IMG/VR virus record: IMGVR_UViG_3300012936_000033
Location: 1-45,154 of that record
Source: a virus
DNA: 45,154 nt
Reading direction: 5' to 3' (one strand)
Within the stretch, counting starts at the first letter, position 1, and each line of letters opens with the position of its first letter. Shown one piece after another: positions 7,548-14,313 of the stretch. The notes under the pieces were generated by a model that saw nothing but the letters and a program-made list of their open reading frames with translations, was not told where the DNA came from and ran no database searches. A program made the translations under genes and the position numbers.

Positions 7548-8122
7548 ATTTTATTTATTCCACAGTCAATGCTGGAAAATCTGCAAACCTTATTATGCGC
7601 GCCCATTCTTGTAAAGAACGCGACATTGAATTCCGAATCCTTGTACCTGAAGTTGCACAAGATCGTGACGGAAAATCAAAAGTTGCATCAAGAATAGGTT
7701 TTGAACAAAAAGCTACCACTATTCGTGAAAATGATGATCCTTTTGAAATTATCATGCAAGAAGTTATTTTTCGCAAAAGCATTGGGAACGAAAGCATCCA
7801 AGTGGTATTTGTTGATGAAGCTCAATTTCTCAATCGCAAACAAGTTCTTGCACTCACCAAAATTGTTGATGAAATTGAAATACCTGTCTTTGCTTATGGA
7901 TTGCGCACAGACTTTAAAGGTGAACCCTTTGAAGGCAGCAAATACTTTTTAGCCTGGGCGGATCATATTGAAGAAGTCGCTACCTTTTCTCCTGGAACAA
8001 CTGAGAAAGCCACTTTCAATATGAAAGTAGATGAACAAGGTGATCGAATTTCTACTGGCAATTCGATCTCACCAGGGTTTGGATTTATTCCCGTTTCAAG
8101 GAAGGCTTTTAGGTTAGAATAA
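7541..8122 (+). CDS. tdk: Thymidine kinase (type II), zinc cysteines lost
   Basis: The protein opens with the P-loop STVNAGKS at residues 7-14, has Walker B FVDEAQFL (90-97) with catalytic Glu93, and the YGLRTDFKGEPFEGS stretch (119-133) typical of bacterial and T4 thymidine kinases. It phosphorylates thymidine to dTMP. The structural zinc site of the family normally has two Cys pairs. Here the first pair region reads ATFSPGTTEKA and the second IPVSRKAF, so all ligands appear replaced. Start is TTG at 7541, with GAGAGG upstream, overlapping the sigma-like gene. Its 3' end overlaps the convergent gene by 9 nt. Confidence 0.88.
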   Translation: MLNFIYSTVNAGKSANLIMRAHSCKERDIEFRILVPEVAQDRDGKSKVASRIGFEQKATTIRENDDPFEIIMQEVIFRKSIGNESIQVVFVDEAQFLNRKQVLALTKIVDEIEIPVFAYGLRTDFKGEPFEGSKYFLAWADHIEEVATFSPGTTEKATFNMKVDEQGDRISTGNSISPGFGFIPVSRKAFRLE

Positions 8123-8533
8123 ATCCCAATTATTCCTAACCTGCTCTATAAACCAGTTCCCAACGCTAGTTCGATCTTCTACTATCAAACCTTTAGATAA
8201 CGAATAGTTAGCGGTCATAAAGAGCTGTAGCTGTGTTTCCTTGTTTTTTAGCCTAATACTTATCCCACCACCATTAAACTGGTATCCCCTAAGTAAAGTG
8301 AAACGGACAACCTTTCCTTTTTCATGTGTGAAAGTCATAATTAAATAAAGACTATCACCAATCTCATCTACTTCCGTTGTTTGAACACTAATAAAACCTA
8401 ATTCATAAGCTAACTTAGTCAAGAAATTAACATACTTTTCAAACCAGCTATAAGGCGTTTTTGTATTCAAGCATCTCCAAAGAGGTAAGCTGCGCATCAC
8501 TCTCTTGTCATTAACTTTTTTCGTTAGTTGCAT
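8114..8533 (-). CDS. Hypothetical protein, tandem paralogue B
   Basis: This 139-residue protein aligns with its upstream neighbour from the start: TKKV, then R-x-M, a W and LN-x-x-TP, W-F, and ELGF at matching positions, and both end with a tryptophan-containing helix (NNWDLF and HSWELH). Function is unknown. The alignment extends to the TKKV segment in both, which supports the long N-terminus, although the ribosome-binding site before 8533 is weak. Its start lies 23 nt inside the upstream paralogue, so it is probably translationally coupled. Confidence 0.6.
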   Translation of the reverse strand: MQLTKKVNDKRVMRSLPLWRCLNTKTPYSWFEKYVNFLTKLAYELGFISVQTTEVDEIGDSLYLIMTFTHEKGKVVRFTLLRGYQFNGGGISIRLKNKETQLQLFMTANYSLSKGLIVEDRTSVGNWFIEQVRNNWDLF

Positions 8534-8957
8534 TAGTGTGAAGTTCCCAACTATGTCTTATAGACGAAATAATCTTATCCCCTAAATCTTGCCTAGACAT
8601 CAATTTGTATTGATACCCAGCGGGGTTTATTCCAGTTTCAATATCATATTTATATGTCTTATTGAACATATATAAAGTCATCAGACCAGCTTCTTGTCTT
8701 CTTTTCCTCTTAAGAACAATATGTGTGTGTCCAAAGTTTTGATGTGAGTATGATATTTCTTTTGTCCATTGTGAACCTCGAGGCTTTTCAATATTAGAGC
8801 AACTCTCATGCTTAAAACCAAGTTCTACAAGCAAATGGCTTATGAATATTTCCCAACGATCAAACCATGCATCTGGTGTGCTTTTGTTTAACCCATACCA
8901 TACTTCAATGGTCTTCATCATTCTTTGACCACCAACTTTTTTTGTCATTTTTTTCAT
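8511..8957 (-). CDS. Hypothetical protein, tandem paralogue A
   Basis: This 148-residue protein is the first of two tandem paralogues, sharing the pattern W, LN-x-x-TP, WF, then ELGF, strand-rich centre, C-terminal W helix. AGGGAG lies about 11 nt upstream of the ATG. It is basic in the middle (KRKRRQEAG) and could bind nucleic acid, but no family is recognised. Gene duplication followed by divergence is the simple explanation for the pair. Confidence 0.6.
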   Translation of the reverse strand: MKKMTKKVGGQRMMKTIEVWYGLNKSTPDAWFDRWEIFISHLLVELGFKHESCSNIEKPRGSQWTKEISYSHQNFGHTHIVLKRKRRQEAGLMTLYMFNKTYKYDIETGINPAGYQYKLMSRQDLGDKIISSIRHSWELHTNATNEKS

Positions 8958-8997
8958 AAGTAAATCATCTCCCTTGTTAATTGTGTTCCTTTATAGT

Positions 8998-9693
8998 TTA
9001 TAGTCTATTAGGTGGCAATCCTAATTCAGCACGACGCGTTTCATCTTGCTCATTGCGTAAAGCGTAAAGCCATTCTTTCCTTGTCATTTCTTCGCGTGTC
9101 TTACGCTTTGACAAACTCGAAAATAAGTCCTCTTTTGTAATCTTACGAGCCTTTCTAGCAGTACGAGTAGTAGTAGGTGTCTTAGTTGCCCTACGAGCCT
9201 TAGACTTCAATTTAAGTGCTTTTAAGCGTACTTTACGGTGTCGTTTTGAATAAGCACGAGCTTCAGCATCACACCGATTGCCACTATAGTAATGGCACAT
9301 ACGAGAATCCATTCTCTTTGATCCACGAATACTCCAACGATCAATCATATAATCAAGGTATGCAACAGCTACCTTTGTAGCATGGTTCACATCAGTACCT
9401 AACTTCTTACAAGTAGTCTTGATTTTACTAAACTTAGGTACTTGTTGGTAAATACCACACGCGTTCCAAGATGACTTAGGGTATGTTCCTTTCAAAACAT
9501 ACTTGTACCCAAAGCGGGACTCGTTATATGCCAATGAAATCAATCGCTCCACTGGTACGGTGCTTGTGGCGTGTGTGTGGATAGCTTGACTCACCTCCAC
9601 TAAGTGTTGGTGTACTTGTGGGTTATCCAGATTGGTGGCGTTATCCGCTCGTAAAAGATTAAGGATAATGTAAAGAATCATTTCAGCAGTCAT
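8998..9693 (-). CDS. Lytic transglycosylase-like protein with basic tail
   Basis: LAYNESRFGYKY with probable catalytic Glu58 and NACGIYQQVPKFS (residues 77-89) fit the SLT/goose-lysozyme fold. The N-terminus has a short hydrophobic stretch (MILYIILNLL) that may act as a weak signal or anchor. After about residue 150 the protein is extremely basic (RHRKVRLKALKLKSKARRATK and onward), unlike the other SLT gene at 5095. The tail could bind DNA or anionic cell-wall polymers. GGAG lies 8 nt before the ATG and motif B lies upstream, so expression may differ from that of virion genes. Confidence 0.6.
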   Translation of the reverse strand: MTAEMILYIILNLLRADNATNLDNPQVHQHLVEVSQAIHTHATSTVPVERLISLAYNESRFGYKYVLKGTYPKSSWNACGIYQQVPKFSKIKTTCKKLGTDVNHATKVAVAYLDYMIDRWSIRGSKRMDSRMCHYYSGNRCDAEARAYSKRHRKVRLKALKLKSKARRATKTPTTTRTARKARKITKEDLFSSLSKRKTREEMTRKEWLYALRNEQDETRRAELGLPPNRL

Positions 9694-9739
9694 GTTGTGT
9701 TCTCCGTGTATGAGTTAAGTGTATGTAGCTTACCTACAC

Positions 9740-9764
9740 CTTATAGAATTTAGGGGGTGTCAAA
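9740..9764 (-). promoter_or_regulatory. Motif B (putative early/middle promoter), leftward
   Basis: On the minus strand GACACCCCCTAAATTCTATA is preceded by TTT and followed by AG. It lies about 50 nt upstream of the transglycosylase start and faces the rightward copy at 9813. GGGGTGTCAAA and TTTGACACCCC form an 11-bp inverted repeat (9754-9764 and 9810-9820). The rest of the gap is A/T runs with no gene. Confidence 0.55.
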
Positions 9765-9812
9765 CCAAAAAAACTTTATCCCACAAGGGTTTAAAGAGCT
9801 CATGTTTTTTTT

Positions 9813-9834
9813 GACACCCCTTAAATACTATAAG
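9813..9834 (+). promoter_or_regulatory. Motif B (putative early/middle promoter), rightward
   Basis: GACACCCCTTAAATACTATA, preceded by TTT and followed by AGACATA. It lies 36 nt upstream of the 59-residue gene at 9870. The TTGACA hexamer formed here is only 12 nt from TATAAG, too short for a standard sigma-70 promoter. Confidence 0.55.
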
Positions 9835-9869
9835 ACATACCAACTAACTTACTCCAAAAGGGGAACAAA

Positions 9870-10049
9870 ATGACTTACACATTTAATCAACTTCAAGCGA
9901 TTGTACGACTCTTTATTATGAACCGCGAGACCATCACTATCAAAGATGTTCGCAAGGGTCTCAATGAAAACTCAATCCTCATTCCTTTCACTAAAGATGA
10001 AATTGATGCTGAGATCATCGCAAACAATGAAGCAGGATTCTACAACTAA
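9870..10049 (+). CDS. Small hypothetical protein (59 aa)
   Basis: AAAAGGGGAAC precedes an ATG that opens a 59-residue frame starting MTYTFNQLQAIVRLF and ending GFYN. It is a helical, mixed-charge protein with a possible small helix-turn-helix shape (residues 6-20, 23-33, 41-54), but no family is recognised. Motif B lies upstream and another motif B-like element follows, so it is transcribed with or next to the DUF3228-like gene. The AAGGGG site can pair with the CCCCTT in motif B over 6 bp, a weaker form of the hairpins seen at 2172 and 14271. Confidence 0.6.
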   Translation: MTYTFNQLQAIVRLFIMNRETITIKDVRKGLNENSILIPFTKDEIDAEIIANNEAGFYN

Positions 10050-10064
10050 TAGAATGTCAAGAAT

Positions 10065-10081
10065 GACACCCTTATAAAGCA
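10065..10081 (+). promoter_or_regulatory. Degenerate motif B
   Basis: GACACCCTTATAAAGCA keeps the GACACCC block but lacks the TAAATNC spacer of the consensus. It lies 38 nt upstream of the gene at 10119. Confidence 0.3.
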
Positions 10082-10118
10082 TAACCATTCACACTTCCAA
10101 TTTAACGGAGAACAACTT

Positions 10119-10754
10119 ATGAACATTTCAATTTCCAACATCACTGTTAATCCTTTTTGTACTCGTCAAGTGGCAGAGTCTCCATTCTCACACTCATCAC
10201 GCTCGTTTGAGTATGTGGCAAATCTTCTTCGTGATGTTTCACCAACAAACATTAGCGAAGGCTATCAACCAGCTACTTATGACCAAGGTGGTCGTGTGAT
10301 TCTTGCACGACTTACACGAGAGCAAACAGGTAGCGATTTCTTCTCCGCAATCACAATCATTGAGGAAGGTGAGGAAGTTCTTGAGGGTATGCGTTCACGC
10401 CGTGAGGGTGAGGAACCACGTCCATTCCGTGAGGTCATTCGTGATGAAAAACCAGTGGCGTCAACAGTTGATCTAGTATTCTATAACTCTATCGCCTTAG
10501 CGCAAGATGGTGATAATGTCTCTGATCTTGATCCTGGAAACTGGGAACTTGTGAGCATTAACGCTTCTCAAGATGACAACATGGAAGCACCACCAATTAC
10601 ACCTAACGCGTTGTATGCGAACTACCACCACTTAAGTGGTGGTACGGAAACCAATATGACGGAAGATGAGTATAACACTCAAATGGCTAAGTCCAAAGCC
10701 TATTGGGATGTTCGTGCGAACATCCGATTGGAAAAAAATAGTAACCAAAAATGA
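10119..10754 (+). CDS. DUF3228-like protein
   Basis: The order of motifs matches the DUF3228 family as I know it: TRQV, SPFSHSSRSFEYVANLL, GY-x-P, FFSAITIIEEGEE, REGEEPR, VDLVFYNSIALAQDG, WELVSINAS, PITPNALYAN and SGGTETNMTEDEYN. The family occurs in bacteria and phages and has no assigned biochemical function. At 211 residues it is near full family length. CGGAG lies 7 nt before the ATG. The codons for YHHLSGGT form a perfect 22-bp palindrome. The gene belongs to the motif B (early-type) block. Confidence 0.6.
   Translation: MNISISNITVNPFCTRQVAESPFSHSSRSFEYVANLLRDVSPTNISEGYQPATYDQGGRVILARLTREQTGSDFFSAITIIEEGEEVLEGMRSRREGEEPRPFREVIRDEKPVASTVDLVFYNSIALAQDGDNVSDLDPGNWELVSINASQDDNMEAPPITPNALYANYHHLSGGTETNMTEDEYNTQMAKSKAYWDVRANIRLEKNSNQK
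10623..10644. repeat. Perfect 22-bp palindrome inside the DUF3228-like gene
   Basis: Each half-site is TACCACCACTT and its complement, with no spacer. It lies in the codons for YHHLSGGT, a conserved stretch of the family, so it may be a by-product of codon choice or an operator-like site. Confidence 0.5.
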
Positions 10755-10772
10755 GAGTGAAAGGTATCGAGT

Positions 10773-11090
10773 ATGACTTACGATCAAGATGAATGTTATC
10801 ATATCAGTGAGTATCAGCCAAAAGGCTCACCCTTTGGGCACGGCAAAGAGATAGGGTGGGTTGAACCCAAAGACTTTATGGACACAATCCGAGGACTCTT
10901 AAAAGAGTCCGACACGAAGTTCATCTGTTCTTGCCCTGTGGATGCCGATGATTTTGGTGATACCGTAGTGTGGTTAAGAGGTGATCGAGTACATCTAGTA
11001 GAAGAATACTACTCCGATTATCAGTGGAGTGTTCTCTTTGATGATTTTATCCACAGTAGCTTTGACTCACCAAGATATAAAGATAAGTAA
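10773..11090 (+). CDS. Hypothetical acidic protein (105 aa)
   Basis: The ATG is preceded by GAAAGGTATCGAGT. The protein is acidic and aromatic-rich, with two cysteines (CSCPVDADDFGD) and a predicted strand-rich core (TVVWLRGDRVHLVEEYY). No family is recognised. It starts 18 nt after the DUF3228-like gene, so the two are probably one transcription unit. Motif A for the next block begins at its stop codon. Confidence 0.6.
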   Translation: MTYDQDECYHISEYQPKGSPFGHGKEIGWVEPKDFMDTIRGLLKESDTKFICSCPVDADDFGDTVVWLRGDRVHLVEEYYSDYQWSVLFDDFIHSSFDSPRYKDK

Positions 11091-11103
11091 TAGTTTATTT
11101 ATC
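11088..11103 (+). promoter_or_regulatory. Motif A (putative late promoter) of the 11139 block
   Basis: TAATAGTTTATTTATC overlaps the stop codon of the previous gene. It is identical over 15 bases to the minus-strand copy at 39984-39999 upstream of the sheath group. Confidence 0.6.
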
Positions 11104-11138
11104 AAAGACTAATAACTAAAAACCCAAAGGAGATAAGT

Positions 11139-11660
11139 ATGAGCAATCTTAAATATAGAATCGCCAGTTTGATGAGGCGAGTAGCAGAGCTTGAACAAGC
11201 CCAATCTGCTGAAAGTGTTTTTTTTGATAATCCTACAAAGAGATCAGTTAGGAATTTAGCAGAATCAAAAGCAATCACCAACAAAGTAGAAACCGCTGAA
11301 AAAGCTATCCAGTCAGGTGAGATGAAAAAAGATGAAAAGCTCATCCAAAGTGAAGCTGTTATCGCACCACCACCTCCAGAAGAAATAGTCAAAAAACCAG
11401 GTGGTAAAGAACTTAGCACACTCAATCAATTCATTGTGAAAACAGAAGAACCTATTAGTGGTGTACCAGATTCATTCGATGAAGTGCCTAAAGCTAAACC
11501 ACCAGCTACTAAAGAAACCGATAAAACTAAGGTCAAAAAAGACCTAGTTGAAAAAGTAGTTGAAAGGCATCTTGAAAAGGAAGAAATGGCTAAAGCCGTT
11601 AAGAAAGTCTTACAAGATAAAAAAGATAAAGGTGAAATTGAAAATGGAGGTAAAGCATAA
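11139..11660 (+). CDS. Charged coiled-coil protein, possible scaffold-like virion protein
   Basis: This 173-residue protein starts with a helix (YRIASLMRRVAELEQAQ) resembling a diverged copy of the RIARLE leader used by neighbouring genes. It is followed by a disordered, lysine/glutamate-rich region, a proline run (APPPPEE) and a long charged C-terminal helix (about residues 128-165). That composition fits scaffolding or internal head proteins, but no homologue is recognised. AAAGGAG is 6 nt upstream and motif A lies at 11088. The stop overlaps the next start (TAATG), so expression is coupled to the probable decoration protein. Confidence 0.55.
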   Translation: MSNLKYRIASLMRRVAELEQAQSAESVFFDNPTKRSVRNLAESKAITNKVETAEKAIQSGEMKKDEKLIQSEAVIAPPPPEEIVKKPGGKELSTLNQFIVKTEEPISGVPDSFDEVPKAKPPATKETDKTKVKKDLVEKVVERHLEKEEMAKAVKKVLQDKKDKGEIENGGKA

Positions 11661-12220
11661 TGTCTATTGATCTAAATCTAACCAATGACGACATTGATGT
11701 CTTAAAAAATGGTGATAAGACACCTTGTACTGCAGGTCCAATCATGCGTCGTACTGGTTGGAAAGGTGGAACATGGGTTCATTATGTAGAGAATGAAAAT
11801 AGTGCATCCGAATTTACCGTCGAAAAATCAAATGGTCAATATGTAGCTGGTTTTGTTCTTTATGGATCAGAAAACTATGCTGATGCTAGACAATCCACAT
11901 ATAGAAATTTCACATCCTATCAAAACACTGGTGCATTAGCTTCCGCATCTGGGGCAGCTGTTTTAACACTAGTTAATGGTGGAGCTCGAATACTATTTAA
12001 AGAATTTGAAACAACTGCCTTAGCAGTTAATGGTGTTCGTAATGGTGGAGCTATCACTTACAACCTTAATGACCCACTCAAGGTTAGCGAAAACGGATTA
12101 TTATGTAATGACCCAGACGCCAACCTAGCCGTAGCTTTAGGTGTAAACCCAACAACTGTAGGAATATGTTGTAAAGTCCCAGGGTCAGATGGAAAACTTG
12201 GAATTGATCTCAAATACTAA
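11660..12220 (+). CDS. Probable virion surface (head decoration-type) protein
   Basis: A 186-residue beta-rich protein with low charge and many Gly, Asn, Thr and Val residues. The C-terminal segment, ITYNLNDPLKVSENG followed by VGICCKVPGS and LGIDLKY, resembles the 'set the value, then stay at steady state' domain seen in phage head decoration or major-capsid-associated proteins. The start codon overlaps the stop of the coiled-coil gene. Its motif A transcript also carries the leader proteins downstream. Structural role is inferred from composition and context; the exact family is uncertain. Confidence 0.45.
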   Translation: MSIDLNLTNDDIDVLKNGDKTPCTAGPIMRRTGWKGGTWVHYVENENSASEFTVEKSNGQYVAGFVLYGSENYADARQSTYRNFTSYQNTGALASASGAAVLTLVNGGARILFKEFETTALAVNGVRNGGAITYNLNDPLKVSENGLLCNDPDANLAVALGVNPTTVGICCKVPGSDGKLGIDLKY

Positions 12221-12232
12221 AAGGAAATTGAC

Positions 12233-12769
12233 ATGAAAAGATCCGCTTCTGAAATCCTAAGAAACCTTGAGTTAAGGATTGCTAAACTTGAAAAATCAAG
12301 TGGCATTTTTCAAAAATCATCACGTCCAAAAAAAACCAATGGTCTAACTTTAGTTGAATCTGAAAGTGGATTCTACAAGTTTGAAATAGATGGTAATGCA
12401 ACTCTCACATTTAAAGATGTTTTTGATGTTGTTAGTCACGCAATCGTTTACTACCCTAGTAATCAATGGTACTTACAAGAACTTGATAAGGAAGCTAGAG
12501 ACTATTCAGGTGGTGAATACAATGATTATGATTCTTATTCAAAAGCCTTCCAAAAGATGTTTAATAAGATCATTATGAAACACATCAAAGTTTCAACTAC
12601 CCGTAGTGGTGATACTGTCAATGTTTTCTTCAATCCCCAAGGTCTGTTTAAAGACATTAAAATGATTTACAGTCTGGGGTTAGATTTTAGACTCAAATCC
12701 AAAATAAAAGCAAATCAAGGTGTGTTGATTAAAATGATAGACAATGCGATTCGCACACTTGAATCTTAA
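12233..12769 (+). CDS. Leader-coiled-coil protein 2, probable virion protein (178 aa)
   Basis: It opens with MKRSASEILRNLELRIAKLE, the shared leader helix, and then a serine/lysine linker to about residue 38. The main domain starts with SGFYKFEIDGN, similar to a segment (FGYYEIDFNHF) of the leader protein at 32507-32992, and continues with a VVSHAIVYYPSNQW segment loosely matching FIYHFIPSNGL in the leader protein at 31363. AAAGGA is 7 nt before the ATG, 12 nt after the previous gene, so it belongs to the same operon. Function is unknown. Confidence 0.65.
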   Translation: MKRSASEILRNLELRIAKLEKSSGIFQKSSRPKKTNGLTLVESESGFYKFEIDGNATLTFKDVFDVVSHAIVYYPSNQWYLQELDKEARDYSGGEYNDYDSYSKAFQKMFNKIIMKHIKVSTTRSGDTVNVFFNPQGLFKDIKMIYSLGLDFRLKSKIKANQGVLIKMIDNAIRTLES

Positions 12770-12798
12770 TGACCTACAAAGCAAAAGGGAGAATCCTT

Positions 12799-13218
12799 AT
12801 GAGAAGAACAGCATCAGAAATCCTAAGAAACCTTGAGATGAGAATCGCAAGACTTGAAAAAACATCTAGTACACCTAAAGCCTTAGTTGAACTTGGCCGT
12901 AGGGGAAGAGATCACCTTAATACTTTGATCTTTGAATGGCTAGGTACTTATGGTGAAGACGATTATAAATCCTATGTGGCGGTTGATGTTGAAGACCAAG
13001 TTGAATTCTTTGATTCATCTAAAACTTATGTGAAGTTATATGTTGAACTTGAGTACATTGATATTCGTGATGATCGTGAAAAAACTGAAAATGTAGTTTT
13101 CCATCTATCACTTCCAGCGCGTGAAATTAAATATGACAAACAAGATCAGGTTATTGAAAATTCTGTTTGGAAATCTACCATTATGACGGATTCTAGTGAT
13201 TTAGATCAGGTAGGGTGA
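12799..13218 (+). CDS. Leader-coiled-coil protein 3, probable virion protein (139 aa)
   Basis: An ATG at 12769 is possible, but AAAGGGAG sits 7 nt before the ATG at 12799, and the protein then begins MRRTASEILRNLEMRIARLE, the shared leader. The rest is acidic and strand-rich (YVKLYVELEYIDIRDD, VVFHLSLPAREIKY). The DNA of the leader differs from its neighbour mainly at codon third positions beyond an identical stretch, so both recent copying and protein-level constraint are possible. The stop overlaps the ribosome-binding region of the next gene. Confidence 0.65.
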   Translation: MRRTASEILRNLEMRIARLEKTSSTPKALVELGRRGRDHLNTLIFEWLGTYGEDDYKSYVAVDVEDQVEFFDSSKTYVKLYVELEYIDIRDDREKTENVVFHLSLPAREIKYDKQDQVIENSVWKSTIMTDSSDLDQVG

Positions 13219-13220
13219 TT

Positions 13221-14258
13221 ATGAAAAACGCACTAAGAAATCTTGAACAAAGAATTGCGCGTCTTGAAAAACAAGCCACCACTAAAGAAGAAGCCTATCA
13301 AGCGCTAAGGCGTTTTGTATCCCAAAACAAATCAAACACAAGATTGCTAGTTGAATTAAGTGGGTATCTTCAAATACTTAAAGATGGTGGAGACCTAAGT
13401 GAAAGAGACTTAAAAAGTATCCGTAAGCAAATGCATCGAAATAACGCATCAGATTTAGCGGATATGTTTAGGTCTAACCCAACTGGTCGTAAACCATCTC
13501 CAAGAGTTGTTTCAAAGAAACCTAAACCAGCACCTAAACCAGCACCTAAACCAGCAAAAGATGTGATTCCCAAAAGTCTCCTTTCTTTTGCTAGGGGTTT
13601 TAAAAAGAAAGTTGTAGGTCTTTTTGAAAATTCAAGATCAGTCACACACACTAGAAAATATGATAAGATCAGAAAATTCAGGCACACTGGAGATAAAGAA
13701 TTCTATCAAACGGTACTCACCTTTAAAGGTACAGATGCTGCTATCATTCTTATTGAACCAGTGAATGATGATTACACTTTCATGCCAGATAGTCGTAATG
13801 TCTTTTGGAAATTTAAAGATTACGATACAAACTATATACAAGAAGAATTAGGTAATTCAGGTTTACTCAAAACAACTATCAAAGATATAGTCAAATTCTT
13901 GTTGACCGAAGCTAGCACTACAGCTGGTGGCTTTAGTGCTAGTTATGGTAGTCGTGATGTTAGTTTTTCACGCAACGACAGCGACTGGGAATTCATGTTA
14001 GAACCAGGCGGACGTGAAAGACAAGACCATTGGCATTTTAGAATGAACATTGATTATGAAGATGAGTATTACGATTGGGAAAGTGATGCTTGGCGTGACT
14101 GGTCAGAAAACTATGAATATCCCCTAATGGAAAGCACAGAAGATGAACTTAAAAATAAGTTTCCGATCTTGAAAGCTAACCAAGGTAAATGGTCTGTGGG
14201 TGTTGGTGAAAAAGGTCATGTCTGGATCAATATTAGCAAGAGCTTAATTACAGGATAA
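13221..14258 (+). CDS. Leader-coiled-coil protein 4 with PKPAPKPA linker (345 aa)
   Basis: It begins MKNALRNLEQRIARLEKQ, a shortened form of the shared leader lacking four residues (SASE). A helical domain follows (about 20-85), then a basic and proline-rich linker (KKPKPAPKPAPKPAKD), a basic stretch, and a C-terminal domain (about 150-345) rich in Trp, Tyr and Asp. I chose ATG 13221 over GTG 13215 because TAGGGTG is better spaced. A linker of this type is known from phage and TonB-like proteins that need a flexible spacer. No enzymatic motif is visible. Motif A for the next gene begins just after its stop. Confidence 0.65.
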   Translation: MKNALRNLEQRIARLEKQATTKEEAYQALRRFVSQNKSNTRLLVELSGYLQILKDGGDLSERDLKSIRKQMHRNNASDLADMFRSNPTGRKPSPRVVSKKPKPAPKPAPKPAKDVIPKSLLSFARGFKKKVVGLFENSRSVTHTRKYDKIRKFRHTGDKEFYQTVLTFKGTDAAIILIEPVNDDYTFMPDSRNVFWKFKDYDTNYIQEELGNSGLLKTTIKDIVKFLLTEASTTAGGFSASYGSRDVSFSRNDSDWEFMLEPGGRERQDHWHFRMNIDYEDEYYDWESDAWRDWSENYEYPLMESTEDELKNKFPILKANQGKWSVGVGEKGHVWINISKSLITG

Positions 14259-14260
14259 TT

Positions 14261-14275
14261 TATAATTTCTTTATA
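14261..14275 (+). promoter_or_regulatory. Motif A variant (putative late promoter)
   Basis: TATAATTTCTTTATA sits 37 nt before the start at 14313. Its TTTATA overlaps the first bases of a hairpin arm that pairs with the ribosome-binding site. Confidence 0.45.
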
Positions 14276-14313
14276 GCTAATCCTTTCACAAGATAAGAAA
14301 GGATTAGCTATAA
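14271..14313 (+). promoter_or_regulatory. 17-bp hairpin burying the ribosome-binding site of the peptidase gene
   Basis: TATAGCTAATCCTTTC (14272-14287) pairs perfectly with GAAAGGATTAGCTATA (14297-14312), with one more pair using T14271 and the A of the ATG (14313); the loop has 9 nt. The AAAGGA ribosome-binding site lies wholly inside the right arm. T4 late genes such as e and soc use the same logic: readthrough RNA folds shut, but RNA started at the late promoter lacks most of the left arm. The analogy is inferred. Confidence 0.65.

Noticed and set aside
9811-9834. Host sigma-70 promoter (TTGACA with TATAAG)
   Set aside because: The spacing is 12 nt rather than about 17, and the other motif B copies do not keep TTGACA; a recurring phage element explains it better.
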